From contig NZ_BBVD01000007.1 of the NCBI RefSeq assembly GCF_000964545.1, positions 372,001 through 436,000 of the forward strand: DNA of 64,000 nt. Direction: 5' to 3'. The stretch's first letter is position 1; every line of letters begins with the position of its first letter. Positions 1 through 10,122 of this stretch are shown here, piece by piece. The notes beneath the pieces are model-generated. The model had not been told where the DNA came from, did not search any database, and saw only the letters and a list, made by a program, of their open reading frames with translations. The stretch is from Comamonas thiooxydans (GTDB lineage: Bacteria; Pseudomonadota; Gammaproteobacteria; Burkholderiales; Burkholderiaceae_C). Made by a program: the position numbers and the translations under genes.

Positions 1-775
1 TGATGTACCAGTTTTCATCGGCGCTGATGATGGCGGGCCAGTGCGTGGCATCCATGCCTTCGGGGGCCGGGAAGGTGAAGGCGCTGCGGCGCTTGGGCGT
101 GATGCCGATGGGAGCCGCGCCCACCATGGCGGCCACGACATCCACCCAGGCCCCGGCGGCGTTGACGATGACCTTGGCACGAAGGCTGCGGCCCTGGGGC
201 AGGGCGATGTGCCAGAAGTCGTTGACGCGGGTGATGGCCTGGACCTCGGCGTTGCACCACAGATCGCCGCCACGCTGGCGCAGGCCGCGGATATAGCCCT
301 GGTGCAGGCCGTGCACATCGATGTCGCGTGCGCCGGTGTCCAGAAAGCCGTCCACCAAGACTTCGGTATCGAGCACGGGAACCAGGGTCTTGAGTTGCTC
401 GGCGCTCAGGCGCTGGGCCTCGGGGGAGTGGATGGTGGCTTCGGCGTAGGCGGCGTCGACCAGATCCTTTTGCTCGGCCGTGCCCACATAGAGCACGCCG
501 CGCGGCGTGAGGATGGGAGCTTCGGCAAAACCGGCCGGTGGCGCATCGTAGAAGGCGCGGCTTGCGCGGGTCAGAGCCTGCACCTGGGCGGGCCCGTAAT
601 GCTCTTCAAACAGCGCGGCCGAGCGGCCGGTGGTGTGATAGCCGGGCTGGGATTCGCGCTCCAGCACCAGCACGGAAGGCGGAGTATCGCCACCCGACTG
701 CGCCAACTGCCAGGCGGCGGATGCACCGGCCATGCCCGCGCCCACGATGACGAAATCCCAGACATCTTTCTGCAT
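1..775 (-). CDS. FAD-dependent oxidoreductase (DAO/DadA family), 3' end cut by window
   Basis: The N-terminal 258 codons read MQKDVWDFVIVGAGMAGASA, an FAD-binding Rossmann motif (GAGMAG) of the glycine/D-amino-acid oxidase (DAO, pfam01266-like) family. Further in are a GYHTTGRSAA segment typical of the second dinucleotide-binding strand and VIVNAAGAWVD, the conserved NAAG(A/G)W motif that contacts FAD. The family oxidises amino acids or other small amines at the cytoplasmic membrane or in the cytosol; the substrate cannot be told from this fragment. The start is chosen because a good ribosome site (GAGGAGAG) sits a few bases upstream. The gene follows uvrA on the same strand with about 55 bp between them, so co-transcription is possible but probably not functionally meaningful. 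The C-terminal half lies outside the window. Confidence 0.85.
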   Translation of the reverse strand, partial: MQKDVWDFVIVGAGMAGASAAWQLAQSGGDTPPSVLVLERESQPGYHTTGRSAALFEEHYGPAQVQALTRASRAFYDAPPAGFAEAPILTPRGVLYVGTAEQKDLVDAAYAEATIHSPEAQRLSAEQLKTLVPVLDTEVLVDGFLDTGARDIDVHGLHQGYIRGLRQRGGDLWCNAEVQAITRVNDFWHIALPQGRSLRAKVIVNAAGAWVDVVAAMVGAAPIGITPKRRSAFTFPAPEGMDATHWPAIISADENWYI

Positions 776-829
776 TGCTTCTCTCCTCGGTGTCGCCGGC
801 CATGGCCCTGCATGGCCGGCTGTGCTTGG

Positions 830-3898
<3,069 letters not shown>

Positions 3899-4061
3899 GG
3901 GCGCTCCAGACGGGGAAAACTCTCCATGATAGTCAGACGGGCTTGCGCGTGACTAGATGATTCAGGTTCACGGACAATCTACGGTTTTATTTCCTCTCTT
4001 TTGCCCGGCAGTGGTTTAGTTAACCTGGGCATAAGACTTTGACTCTTGGCAAAATCTGAGC

Positions 4062-5297
4062 GTGAAAAAAATCAATACCTCCCCCAGCGCGGGCACGCAG
4101 GGCACGGACAAATCCTCTTCCACCATGACCTCCCAGGAACGCCGCTCCAGCGGTGCCCTGGCGCTGATCTTTGCGCTGCGCATGCTGGGCCTGTTCCTGG
4201 TGCTGCCCGTCTTCATGCTGGAGGCACGCAAATACCCGGGCGGTGACGACCCGGCCATGATCGGCCTGGCCATGGGCCTGTATGGCCTGACCCAGGCCCT
4301 GTTCCAGTTGCCCATCGGCCTGGCCTCCGACCGTATCGGCCGCAAGCGTGTCATCGTCGCCGGCCTGCTGGTGTTTGCGGCGGGCAGCCTGATTGCGGCC
4401 ATGGCCGACTCGCTGACCGGTCTGATGGCGGGGCGTGCCATTCAGGGCGCAGGCGCCGTGTCTGCCGCCGTCACGGCCCTGCTGGCCGATCTGACGCGCG
4501 ATGGCGTGCGTACCAAGGCCATGGCCATGGTCGGCGGCAGCATCGGCCTGATGTTTGCACTGGCGCTGGTGCTGGCGCCGCTGCTCAATGCCTGGATCGG
4601 CCTGTCCGGCATCTTCGGTCTGACCTGTGCGCTGGCGCTGGCCGGCATTGCCGTGGTGCTGTGGGTGGTGCCGCCCGAGCCCAGGCAGCATGCCGATGCG
4701 CCCAAGGGCAGGTTCAGCGAGCTGCTGGGCCAGTCCGATCTGCTGCGCCTGAATTTTGGCGTCTTCATTCTGCATACTGTGCAGATGTCCATGTGGGTGG
4801 CCGTGCCTGCCATGCTGGTGCAGGCCGGTCTGGCCAAGGAGCAGCACTGGCATATCTATCTGCCGGCCGTGCTGCTGTCCTTTCTGGCCATGGGCCTGCT
4901 GTTTTCCATGGAGCGCAAGGGCAAGCTGCGCAAGGCCTTGCTGGGAGCCATTGGCCTGGTACTGGTTGTGCAGATCGGTCTGGGCATGCTGGCCGCCAGC
5001 GGCACCATTCCGACGGTCTGGTGCATGGCGCTGCTGATGTTTCTGTTTTTCTGCGGCTTCAATGCTCTTGAAGCCACCCAGCCAAGTCTGGTCTCGCGCA
5101 TGGCTCCGGCGCCGCTGCGTGGTGCGGCATTGGGTGCCTACAACACGCTGCAGTCGCTGGGCCTGTTTGCCGGTGGCGCTGTCGGTGGTGCAGTCGCCAA
5201 ATTTGCGGGCGTGCCGGGCTTGTTCGTCATGACGGCTGTGCTCGTTGCCCTGTGGCTGGTCGTGACCTGGCCGCTGCGCCCGGTGGGGCGTCACTGA
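4062..5297 (+). CDS. MFS transporter, YajR-like
   Basis: A 12-helix major facilitator of 411 residues. The stretch LRMLGLFLVLPVFML, the loop motif LASDRIGRKRVIVAG (MFS motif A) and GRAIQGAGAVSAAV closely resemble E. coli YajR, a drug:H+ antiporter-like protein of uncertain substrate. E. coli YajR has an extra cytoplasmic C-terminal domain (YAM); this protein ends shortly after the last helix with PLRPVGRH, so the domain is absent. The GTG start gives a polar 20-residue N-terminus; the in-frame ATG at 4125 (MTSQERRSSGAL) is an equally plausible start, and neither has a strong ribosome site. It sits between uvrA (divergent) and ssb. Function as an efflux pump is an inference. Confidence 0.85.
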   Translation: MKKINTSPSAGTQGTDKSSSTMTSQERRSSGALALIFALRMLGLFLVLPVFMLEARKYPGGDDPAMIGLAMGLYGLTQALFQLPIGLASDRIGRKRVIVAGLLVFAAGSLIAAMADSLTGLMAGRAIQGAGAVSAAVTALLADLTRDGVRTKAMAMVGGSIGLMFALALVLAPLLNAWIGLSGIFGLTCALALAGIAVVLWVVPPEPRQHADAPKGRFSELLGQSDLLRLNFGVFILHTVQMSMWVAVPAMLVQAGLAKEQHWHIYLPAVLLSFLAMGLLFSMERKGKLRKALLGAIGLVLVVQIGLGMLAASGTIPTVWCMALLMFLFFCGFNALEATQPSLVSRMAPAPLRGAALGAYNTLQSLGLFAGGAVGGAVAKFAGVPGLFVMTAVLVALWLVVTWPLRPVGRH

Positions 5298-5304
5298 CTT
5301 ACAG

Positions 5305-5430
5305 CAACACCCCCTGAGGCGCTGTGCGCCTAGGCGGCCCCGCCTTCCCCTCTCTGCTACGCGGAGGGGAACGCAGCCCTCGCAGCGGGGGCTGCCCTTG
5401 CTCGGCTGCTCGCGCGCAGTGGCCCCTTTT
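5305..5430. repeat. Dispersed GC-rich intergenic repeat (CCCCTGAG type), copy 1
   Basis: The MFS-ssb gap starts with CCCCCTGAGGCGCTGTGCGC, continues with a CTTCCCCTCTCTGCTACGCG core and ends in GCAGCGGGGGCTGCCCTTGC. The same order of blocks recurs at 42886-42985. It is GC-skewed, non-coding and rich in short palindromes. I recall similar elements between genes in Comamonadaceae genomes, but this was not searched. Confidence 0.55.
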
Positions 5431-5569
5431 CTGCTGGAGCACCATGTATCGCCGTGATGGGATATAGGGCAATCCCGTGCTGTTCATGGCTGGCTTGGGG
5501 CAGAATACGAGGCTCATTGGTTCGGGACCTTTCCCAATAGCCCGGACCACTTTTTGAAAAGGTATCTCT

Positions 5570-6118
5570 ATGGCATCCGTCAACAAAGTCATCATCGTCG
5601 GCAATCTGGGTCGTGACCCCGAAATGCGCACTTTCCCCAGCGGCGATCAGGTGGCCAATGTGACCATCGCCACCACAGACCGCTGGCGCGACAAGAACAC
5701 CGGAGAAAACCGCGAAGCCACTGAATGGCACCGTGTGGTCTTCAACGGCAAACTGGCTGAAATCGTGGGTCAGTACCTGCGCAAAGGCAGTCAGGTCTAT
5801 GTGGAAGGCAGCCTGCGCACCCGCAAGTGGACCGACCAGGCCTCCGGCCAGGAACGCTACGCCACCGAAATCCGTGCCGACGCCATGCAGATGCTGGGCA
5901 GCCGCCAGGGAGGTGGTCAGCAGCAAGGCGGCTACGGCAGCGATGATGGCTATGGCGAAAGCAGCTACGAAGCACCCCGCCGTCAGGCTCCCGCTCCCAT
6001 GCAGCAGCGCCCCGCACCGGCACCCATGCAGCAGCGTCCTGCTCCTGCACCCATGGCTCCTCCTCCCCAGCGCGCAGCTTCGGGGTTTGACGACATGGAT
6101 GACGACATCCCGTTCTAA
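5570..6118 (+). CDS. ssb: Single-stranded DNA-binding protein
   Basis: Binds ssDNA as a homotetramer in replication, recombination and repair. The 182-residue protein starts MASVNKVIIVGNLGRDPE, the canonical SSB N-terminus, with an OB-fold over about residues 1-110. A glycine/glutamine-rich linker follows, carrying two near-identical QQRPAPAPM units at about 145-165. The C-terminus is the acidic tail DMDDDIPF that docks partner proteins. Start ATG follows a purine-rich site (AAAAGG). The gene is followed by an intrinsic terminator, so it is probably its own transcription unit. Confidence 0.98.
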   Translation: MASVNKVIIVGNLGRDPEMRTFPSGDQVANVTIATTDRWRDKNTGENREATEWHRVVFNGKLAEIVGQYLRKGSQVYVEGSLRTRKWTDQASGQERYATEIRADAMQMLGSRQGGGQQQGGYGSDDGYGESSYEAPRRQAPAPMQQRPAPAPMQQRPAPAPMAPPPQRAASGFDDMDDDIPF

Positions 6119-6160
6119 ATCACGGATAGGTGGCTGTCGCCACTTTGCAAAGATTTGCAA

Positions 6161-6197
6161 AAAAGCCCGCGCTTTCAACGAGCGCGGGCTTTTCTTA
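6161..6197 (+). terminator. Intrinsic terminator after ssb
   Basis: Stem AAAAGCCCGCGCT / AGCGCGGGCTTTT (6161-6173 with 6181-6193), loop TTCAACG, ending in a T-rich run. It lies about 40 bp after the ssb stop codon. From 6198 to 6434 nothing further is recognised apart from the FHA gene's ribosome site. Confidence 0.85.
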
Positions 6198-6434
6198 TGT
6201 GGCGACTTGATAGATTGCGGGTGCGATTCGAAAGATGCTGCAGTCGAATGACAGCATGGTTGAAAATTTCAATCGAATAGCTGGCTTCATCGAATTAGTG
6301 AAATAAGATGCAGCATGCAAGCGCGTTTCATCCAGTTACGATTGATGATTGAGCGCTGAATCACACACTCAAGTGGGAGTGGTCCTAGCCAGTGCAGCCA
6401 AGCAGGACTTGGCGTTTCCTCAGGAGCTTCGAGC

Positions 6435-7154
6435 ATGCCGACTTTGGTCATCTCAATCGACGGCGCAGTCATCAAGGAAGTACAGCTCACCAAGGAGCGC
6501 ACGACCTTGGGTCGTCGTCCCTACAACGACATCGTGATCGAGAATCTGGCGGTCAGCGGCGAGCATGCCGTGCTCACCATCTCTGGTGGCAAGGTCAGCA
6601 TTGAAGACCTGCGCAGCACCAACGGCACCTATGTCAACGGTCGTGCCATCCAGAAGCAGGACCTGCTCAACGGCGACCTGCTGGACATTGGCCGCTACAA
6701 AATCCGCTTTCTCGATACCGTGATTACCGATTCGAGTGCCCCGTCGTCTGCCCAGAGCAGCAAAAAGGCGCTGGCGCATATTTCCGAAGAGGCCGACAGC
6801 GGCTATGCCAAAGTCGCCAGTCCCTCCGGGTTTGGTGAAATCTCCAGCTTCAGCTCCACCATTCAGGGCTCGCTCGCCGCGCTGCCGGAGCGCCACGCCG
6901 TGATTCGCATGCTCACCGGCAGCCTGGCTGGCAGGGAAATACCTCTTTTCAAGGTCGTCACCACCCTGGGCAAGCCCGGTGTAGCCATCGCCTCCATCAC
7001 CCAAAAGCCCCATGGCTTTGTGCTCACCCAACTCGAGGGCGCAAGCGAAGACCTCAAGCTCAATGGTCAGGTGGTGGGCCCTCTGTCTGTGCCGCTGCTC
7101 AATGGCGATACGGTGGACCTGGCGGGCAGCACCATGCGCTTCGTCGTGGAGTGA
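6435..7154 (+). CDS. FHA-domain protein with a second degenerate FHA-like half
   Basis: Residues about 1-95 form a forkhead-associated domain: TTLGRRPYNDIVIENLAVSG, then HAVL and STNGTYVNG, matching the GR...S..H...NG signature for phosphothreonine recognition. A low-complexity Ser/Ala linker (about 98-150) leads to a second beta-rich part (RHAVIRMLTG...FKVVTTLGKPG...LKLNGQVVGPLSVPLLNGDT) that has FHA spacing but lacks the GR, SxxH and STNG residues, so it looks like a non-binding FHA fold. The ribosome site is AGGAG. There are no type VI secretion or Ser/Thr kinase genes nearby; the next gene is the pilin, but a 188-bp gap with its own promoter separates them. Cytoplasmic signalling adaptor is an inference. 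Confidence 0.85.
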   Translation: MPTLVISIDGAVIKEVQLTKERTTLGRRPYNDIVIENLAVSGEHAVLTISGGKVSIEDLRSTNGTYVNGRAIQKQDLLNGDLLDIGRYKIRFLDTVITDSSAPSSAQSSKKALAHISEEADSGYAKVASPSGFGEISSFSSTIQGSLAALPERHAVIRMLTGSLAGREIPLFKVVTTLGKPGVAIASITQKPHGFVLTQLEGASEDLKLNGQVVGPLSVPLLNGDTVDLAGSTMRFVVE

Positions 7155-7182
7155 CAGGCCGGCTTGATGGGCGTTAAGCGTC

Positions 7183-7196
7183 TGACAAATTTGTCA
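7183..7196. promoter_or_regulatory. Perfect palindrome upstream of pilA (possible PilR operator)
   Basis: TGACAAATTTGTCA is a 14-bp perfect palindrome about 100 bp upstream of the pilA sigma-54 promoter. A further TGTC lies at 7255-7258. PilR of Pseudomonas binds TGTC-containing sites upstream of pilA, so this is a reasonable activator-binding candidate. The assignment rests on motif and distance only. Confidence 0.4.
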
Positions 7197-7290
7197 CCGC
7201 TTGCGATTGGATCGCCAAAATTGTTACTCAAACTCGCGTGAATGTTGCCAAACGTGTCATCTTGAATGAGGCCTGCCTTTGCCAAATTGT

Positions 7291-7306
7291 TGGCATGCAG
7301 CTTGCT
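7291..7306 (+). promoter_or_regulatory. Sigma-54 promoter of pilA
   Basis: TGGCATGCAGCTTGCT matches the -24/-12 consensus TGGCAC-R-N4-TTGCW at every defined position except one (T for C at position 6). The invariant GG and GC are 10 bp apart. It lies 36 bp before the pilA ATG, giving an expected leader of about 26 nt. Sigma-54 with PilS/PilR control of type IVa pilin genes is well established in other bacteria. Confidence 0.75.
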
Positions 7307-7342
7307 TGGTACCTTGCGTCTCATCCAACTAGGGAGTTTGAA

Positions 7343-7777
7343 ATGAAGCGTTCCATTCAAAAGGGTTTCACCCTGATCGAACTGATGATCGTTGTGGCGA
7401 TCATCGGTATTCTGGCTGCCGTGGCTTTGCCTGCGTATCAGGATTACACCGTGCGCGCACGTGTTTCTGAAGCTCTGGTATTGGCGTCTAGTGCTAAGAC
7501 TGCTGTGACAGAAAATGCCGCTACGGGTAAAGATCTTGCTGCTGGAATTGGATCCATTTCTGCAACTAGCAATGTTGCTAGCATGACTGTTGCTTCTAGC
7601 ACTGGCGTGATTTCAGTTGTTACATCTTCGGCTGCTAAAAGCATCTCTTTGAGCCTGGCTCCTACTGCCGGAGGATCTCCTCTTACCGCTGGCACAGTTC
7701 CTGAAGGAAATATCAGCTGGAAATGCAGCATCTCTGACTCCACCAAGGCTAAGTACGTACCTTCTGAGTGCCGCTAA
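7343..7777 (+). CDS. pilA: Type IVa major pilin
   Basis: Structural subunit of type IV pili, made as a prepilin, inserted in the inner membrane and processed by PilD. The start MKRSIQKGFTLIELMIVVAI has the short basic leader, cleavage after Gly8, Phe+1 and the invariant Glu+5, followed by the hydrophobic helix and the LPAYQDYTVRARVSE extension. The 144-residue protein ends WKCS...PSECR, so two cysteines form the C-terminal disulfide loop (D-region). The ATG is preceded by AGGGAG. The body is rich in Ser, Thr and Ala, giving many possible O-glycosylation sites, which fits the ligase gene immediately downstream. Upstream in-frame ATG codons exist but would destroy the prepilin leader. Confidence 0.96.
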   Translation: MKRSIQKGFTLIELMIVVAIIGILAAVALPAYQDYTVRARVSEALVLASSAKTAVTENAATGKDLAAGIGSISATSNVASMTVASSTGVISVVTSSAAKSISLSLAPTAGGSPLTAGTVPEGNISWKCSISDSTKAKYVPSECR

Positions 7778-7784
7778 TCTATCC

Positions 7785-9506
7785 ATGATTTCGCATTCTC
7801 CGAAATGCGATAAAAAGGCCCTTTGCAGGGCCTTTTTATTTGCATTATCTATCCTTTTTGTTTTTGGTATATCGGCTAGTTTTGTTTGGAGTGTTCAGTC
7901 ACCCTTGGTAACTTCTATTAATAATGAGGTTGTTGTTTTTTTTGTTTTTTTTGTTTTTCTTGTTTTCTTTATAAGAAAAAATACTTCGTTTCATGCTGAC
8001 GAAATTTCTTTCTTGGTTATTATTTCTGTACTTCTGTCGTTAAGGCAGATAAATATTTTTGACAATACATCAATAATAATATATTTCGTATATTCTTTTG
8101 GATTTCTTGTTGTTTATTCCCTAATAAAATCATTGAATAATGATGAAGATAAGGAAAGAATACTGAATGCAACATTATTTGCGCTGATATTATCTTCTTT
8201 GGTGAATATTATTATTGTTATTTATCAATGGCTTGGGTATGCCAATGATTTTGGTGTGAATTATTGGGTTTATCCGGCATATAGTGGGCGAATGGCTTCA
8301 AACTTGGCGCAGCCAAACCACTTGTCAACGTTATTGATAATGGGTATTTATTCAAGCTTTCTGTTTGTAAAGAAGAATAATTTTTTACTATTGATTGCAT
8401 ATATTGCCTTTTCTGTATTTTGCATAGTCTTGACAGGATCTAGAACAGCATATTTGTCGTTGTTTTTTTGCGCCGCCTTTGCATCTGCTTTTCTTAAAGA
8501 TCGGGAATTATCGTTTCTGGCATGGTTGCCGCTAATTTCTTTTTTGATTTTTAGCGCAAGCTATGATAGTTGGAGTTTGATCTCTCCTTTGGATTTTTCT
8601 GTTGTTAGGGATCGAGGTATTGAGTCTGGTCGATATTTGCTGTGGGAAATGGCGCTAGATGCAATTCAACAGAAACCATGGATTGGCTATGGCATCGGAA
8701 ATTTGACTTATGCATATAAGCAATTAATTCCCTTGAATTTGAATTTTTCAGAACGCAGCGTCCCGTCTAGCAGTCATAATATTATTCTTGACTATGTCAT
8801 ATATTTCGGACTGCCTTATGTGCTGTTCGCACTTATCTTTTTGTTGAGGGCATTTAAGAATAGCTATAAAAGTCTGAATAGAGAAAAAATACTATGCTTT
8901 ATTGTGCTTATCCCTGTTTTAGTGCATTCTTTACTTGAGTATCCACAGAATTATGCATATTTCCTCTTGCCGATGGCTTTTTTGTTTGGATTTATTTTTG
9001 ATAAGGGGCGCGGCGATAAAAAATCTTCTTCTTCTTCTTCTTCTTTCTTCTTCGTCTCAGTCTACTGCATTTATCTTATTCTATCTGTATTTTTGATTAA
9101 AAATTATTATGAGATAGAGGAAAATTTTAAAAAAATAAGACTTCAGCAGAATGGCGTAGAGGTTTCTGTTAAATTTAGTGGAGCAGGATTTTGTGTTTTA
9201 AGAGACTACTGTGAGTTCCTTAATGTACATCTCTTAAGTAAAATAAACAACATAGACGATCCATATTATGAGATTTTATCGGACAGAATAGCAACTCCCT
9301 TTGTCATGGAGGTGGGGATAATTTCTTCTCTAAACAGAAAGAATTATGACAGAGCTAGGAATGAGATAATAAATTACTGTTTGTTCTTCAATGAAATGAA
9401 ATGTGATTATCTGAGAAAAAGGCTAGATTCGATATTTCCTGATTTTTATAATTTTTATCCTTTTGGTGAAATTGATAAAATAAAAAATATTCAAAAGTAT
9501 CAGTAA
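7785..9506 (+). CDS. Pilin O-oligosaccharyltransferase, PglL/TfpO-like (Wzy_C family)
   Basis: A 573-residue polytopic inner-membrane protein with about a dozen hydrophobic segments. Residues NLAQPNHLSTLL, LTGSRTAYLS, WEMALDAIQQKPWIGYG, SSSHNIILDY and LLEYPQNYAYFLLPMAFLFG match in order the motifs of O-antigen ligase / PglL-type enzymes, including the conserved periplasmic-loop histidine. Such enzymes transfer lipid-linked glycan to pilin in the periplasm, and genes placed directly after pilA usually act on that pilin. Base composition is strongly AT-rich, unlike every neighbour, and codons such as ATA and AAT are common, pointing to horizontal acquisition. Start is uncertain: the ATG at 7785 lacks a clear ribosome site, and a terminator-like hairpin (7812-7837) lies inside the first 18 codons. 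The only later in-frame alternative I see is a TTG near codon 41. Its last 7 bases overlap convergent moaC. Confidence 0.82.
   Translation: MISHSPKCDKKALCRAFLFALSILFVFGISASFVWSVQSPLVTSINNEVVVFFVFFVFLVFFIRKNTSFHADEISFLVIISVLLSLRQINIFDNTSIIIYFVYSFGFLVVYSLIKSLNNDEDKERILNATLFALILSSLVNIIIVIYQWLGYANDFGVNYWVYPAYSGRMASNLAQPNHLSTLLIMGIYSSFLFVKKNNFLLLIAYIAFSVFCIVLTGSRTAYLSLFFCAAFASAFLKDRELSFLAWLPLISFLIFSASYDSWSLISPLDFSVVRDRGIESGRYLLWEMALDAIQQKPWIGYGIGNLTYAYKQLIPLNLNFSERSVPSSSHNIILDYVIYFGLPYVLFALIFLLRAFKNSYKSLNREKILCFIVLIPVLVHSLLEYPQNYAYFLLPMAFLFGFIFDKGRGDKKSSSSSSSFFFVSVYCIYLILSVFLIKNYYEIEENFKKIRLQQNGVEVSVKFSGAGFCVLRDYCEFLNVHLLSKINNIDDPYYEILSDRIATPFVMEVGIISSLNRKNYDRARNEIINYCLFFNEMKCDYLRKRLDSIFPDFYNFYPFGEIDKIKNIQKYQ
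7812..7837 (+). terminator. Terminator hairpin after pilA, inside the ligase 5' coding region
   Basis: Stem AAAAAGGCCCT / AGGGCCTTTTT (7812-7822 with 7827-7837) with loop TTGC and a T run. It lies 35 bp after the pilA stop codon and overlaps codons about 10-18 of the downstream ligase. It should end most pilA transcripts and allow only low read-through into the ligase. Confidence 0.8.
9024..9053 (+). repeat. Trinucleotide repeat (TCT)7-(TTC)3 in the ligase gene
   Basis: Seven TCT triplets followed by three TTC triplets encode seven Ser and three Phe at the entry to the last membrane helix. Slippage by whole units would keep the frame and change only the Ser run length. Two eight-T homopolymers (7936-7943 and 7945-7952) in the same gene would instead shift the frame. 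Confidence 0.8.
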
Positions 9507-9970
9507 TAGTCATTGCTTTTCCCCCCCCGCTTCTCCAGCACCCTGACCCCCCCCATCACCATCCCCTTATCCACCGCCTTGCACATATCGTAGATAGTCA
9601 GCAAGCCGACCTGCACGGCGGTCAGGGCTTCCATTTCCACGCCGGTCTGGCCTTTTAGCTCGACGGTGGCGGTGCAGAGAATGGAGCTGGATTCGGGCTC
9701 CAGCTCAAACTCCACGGCAACGCGGGTCAGGGCCAGGGGGTGGCAGAGCGGGATGAGGTCGCTGGTCTTTTTGGCGGCCATGATGGCGGCGATGCGGGCT
9801 ACGCCCAGCACGTCGCCTTTTTTGGCCGTACCGGCCTGCACAATGGCCAGGGTCTCGGGCTTCATGGTGATGCGGCCTTCGGCGACGGCGATCCGGTGGG
9901 TGCTGGGTTTGGCACCGACGTCCACCATATGGGCCTGGCCCTGGGCGTCGAAGTGGGTAAGAGAGGACAT
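9500..9970 (-). CDS. moaC: Cyclic pyranopterin monophosphate synthase (MoaC)
   Basis: Second step of molybdenum cofactor biosynthesis, converting the MoaA product to cyclic pyranopterin monophosphate. The 156-residue protein begins MSSLTHFDAQGQAHMVDVGA and carries the family motifs KKGDVLGVARIAAIMAAKKT, IPLCHPL and ELKGQTGVEMEALTAV...YDMCKAVDKGM. The start is set by length and by the GGAAAG site upstream; an earlier ATG at 10018 would add a non-conserved 16-residue extension. The 3' end contains two eight-base C runs on the plus strand (around 9521 and 9547) that are possible slippage sites. The end overlaps the convergent ligase gene by 7 bp. Confidence 0.96.
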   Translation of the reverse strand: MSSLTHFDAQGQAHMVDVGAKPSTHRIAVAEGRITMKPETLAIVQAGTAKKGDVLGVARIAAIMAAKKTSDLIPLCHPLALTRVAVEFELEPESSSILCTATVELKGQTGVEMEALTAVQVGLLTIYDMCKAVDKGMVMGGVRVLEKRGGKSNDYY

Positions 9971-10122
9971 GCTGGTTCTTTCCGGCAGCAGACGGGTTCG
10001 GTTCTGCGGCGCAATCAAGGTTGAGCGGGTGGTGGGTGGCGGCTATACCTGGGCATCACAGGCGGGCATCTCGCCGCATCCATCAATCAAGGCATCATAG
10101 TGGGGTGTTGAACGGTCGGCAT

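Noticed and set aside
3899..4061. LexA (SOS) box between uvrA and the MFS gene
   Set aside because: I looked for CTGT-N8-ACAG-like palindromes and found none convincing.
6435..9506. FHA gene, pilA and ligase as a novel secretion or defence island
   Set aside because: Each gene fits known biology (type IV pilin and its glycosylation; common FHA adaptor), and no nuclease, toxin, helicase or secretion component is present.
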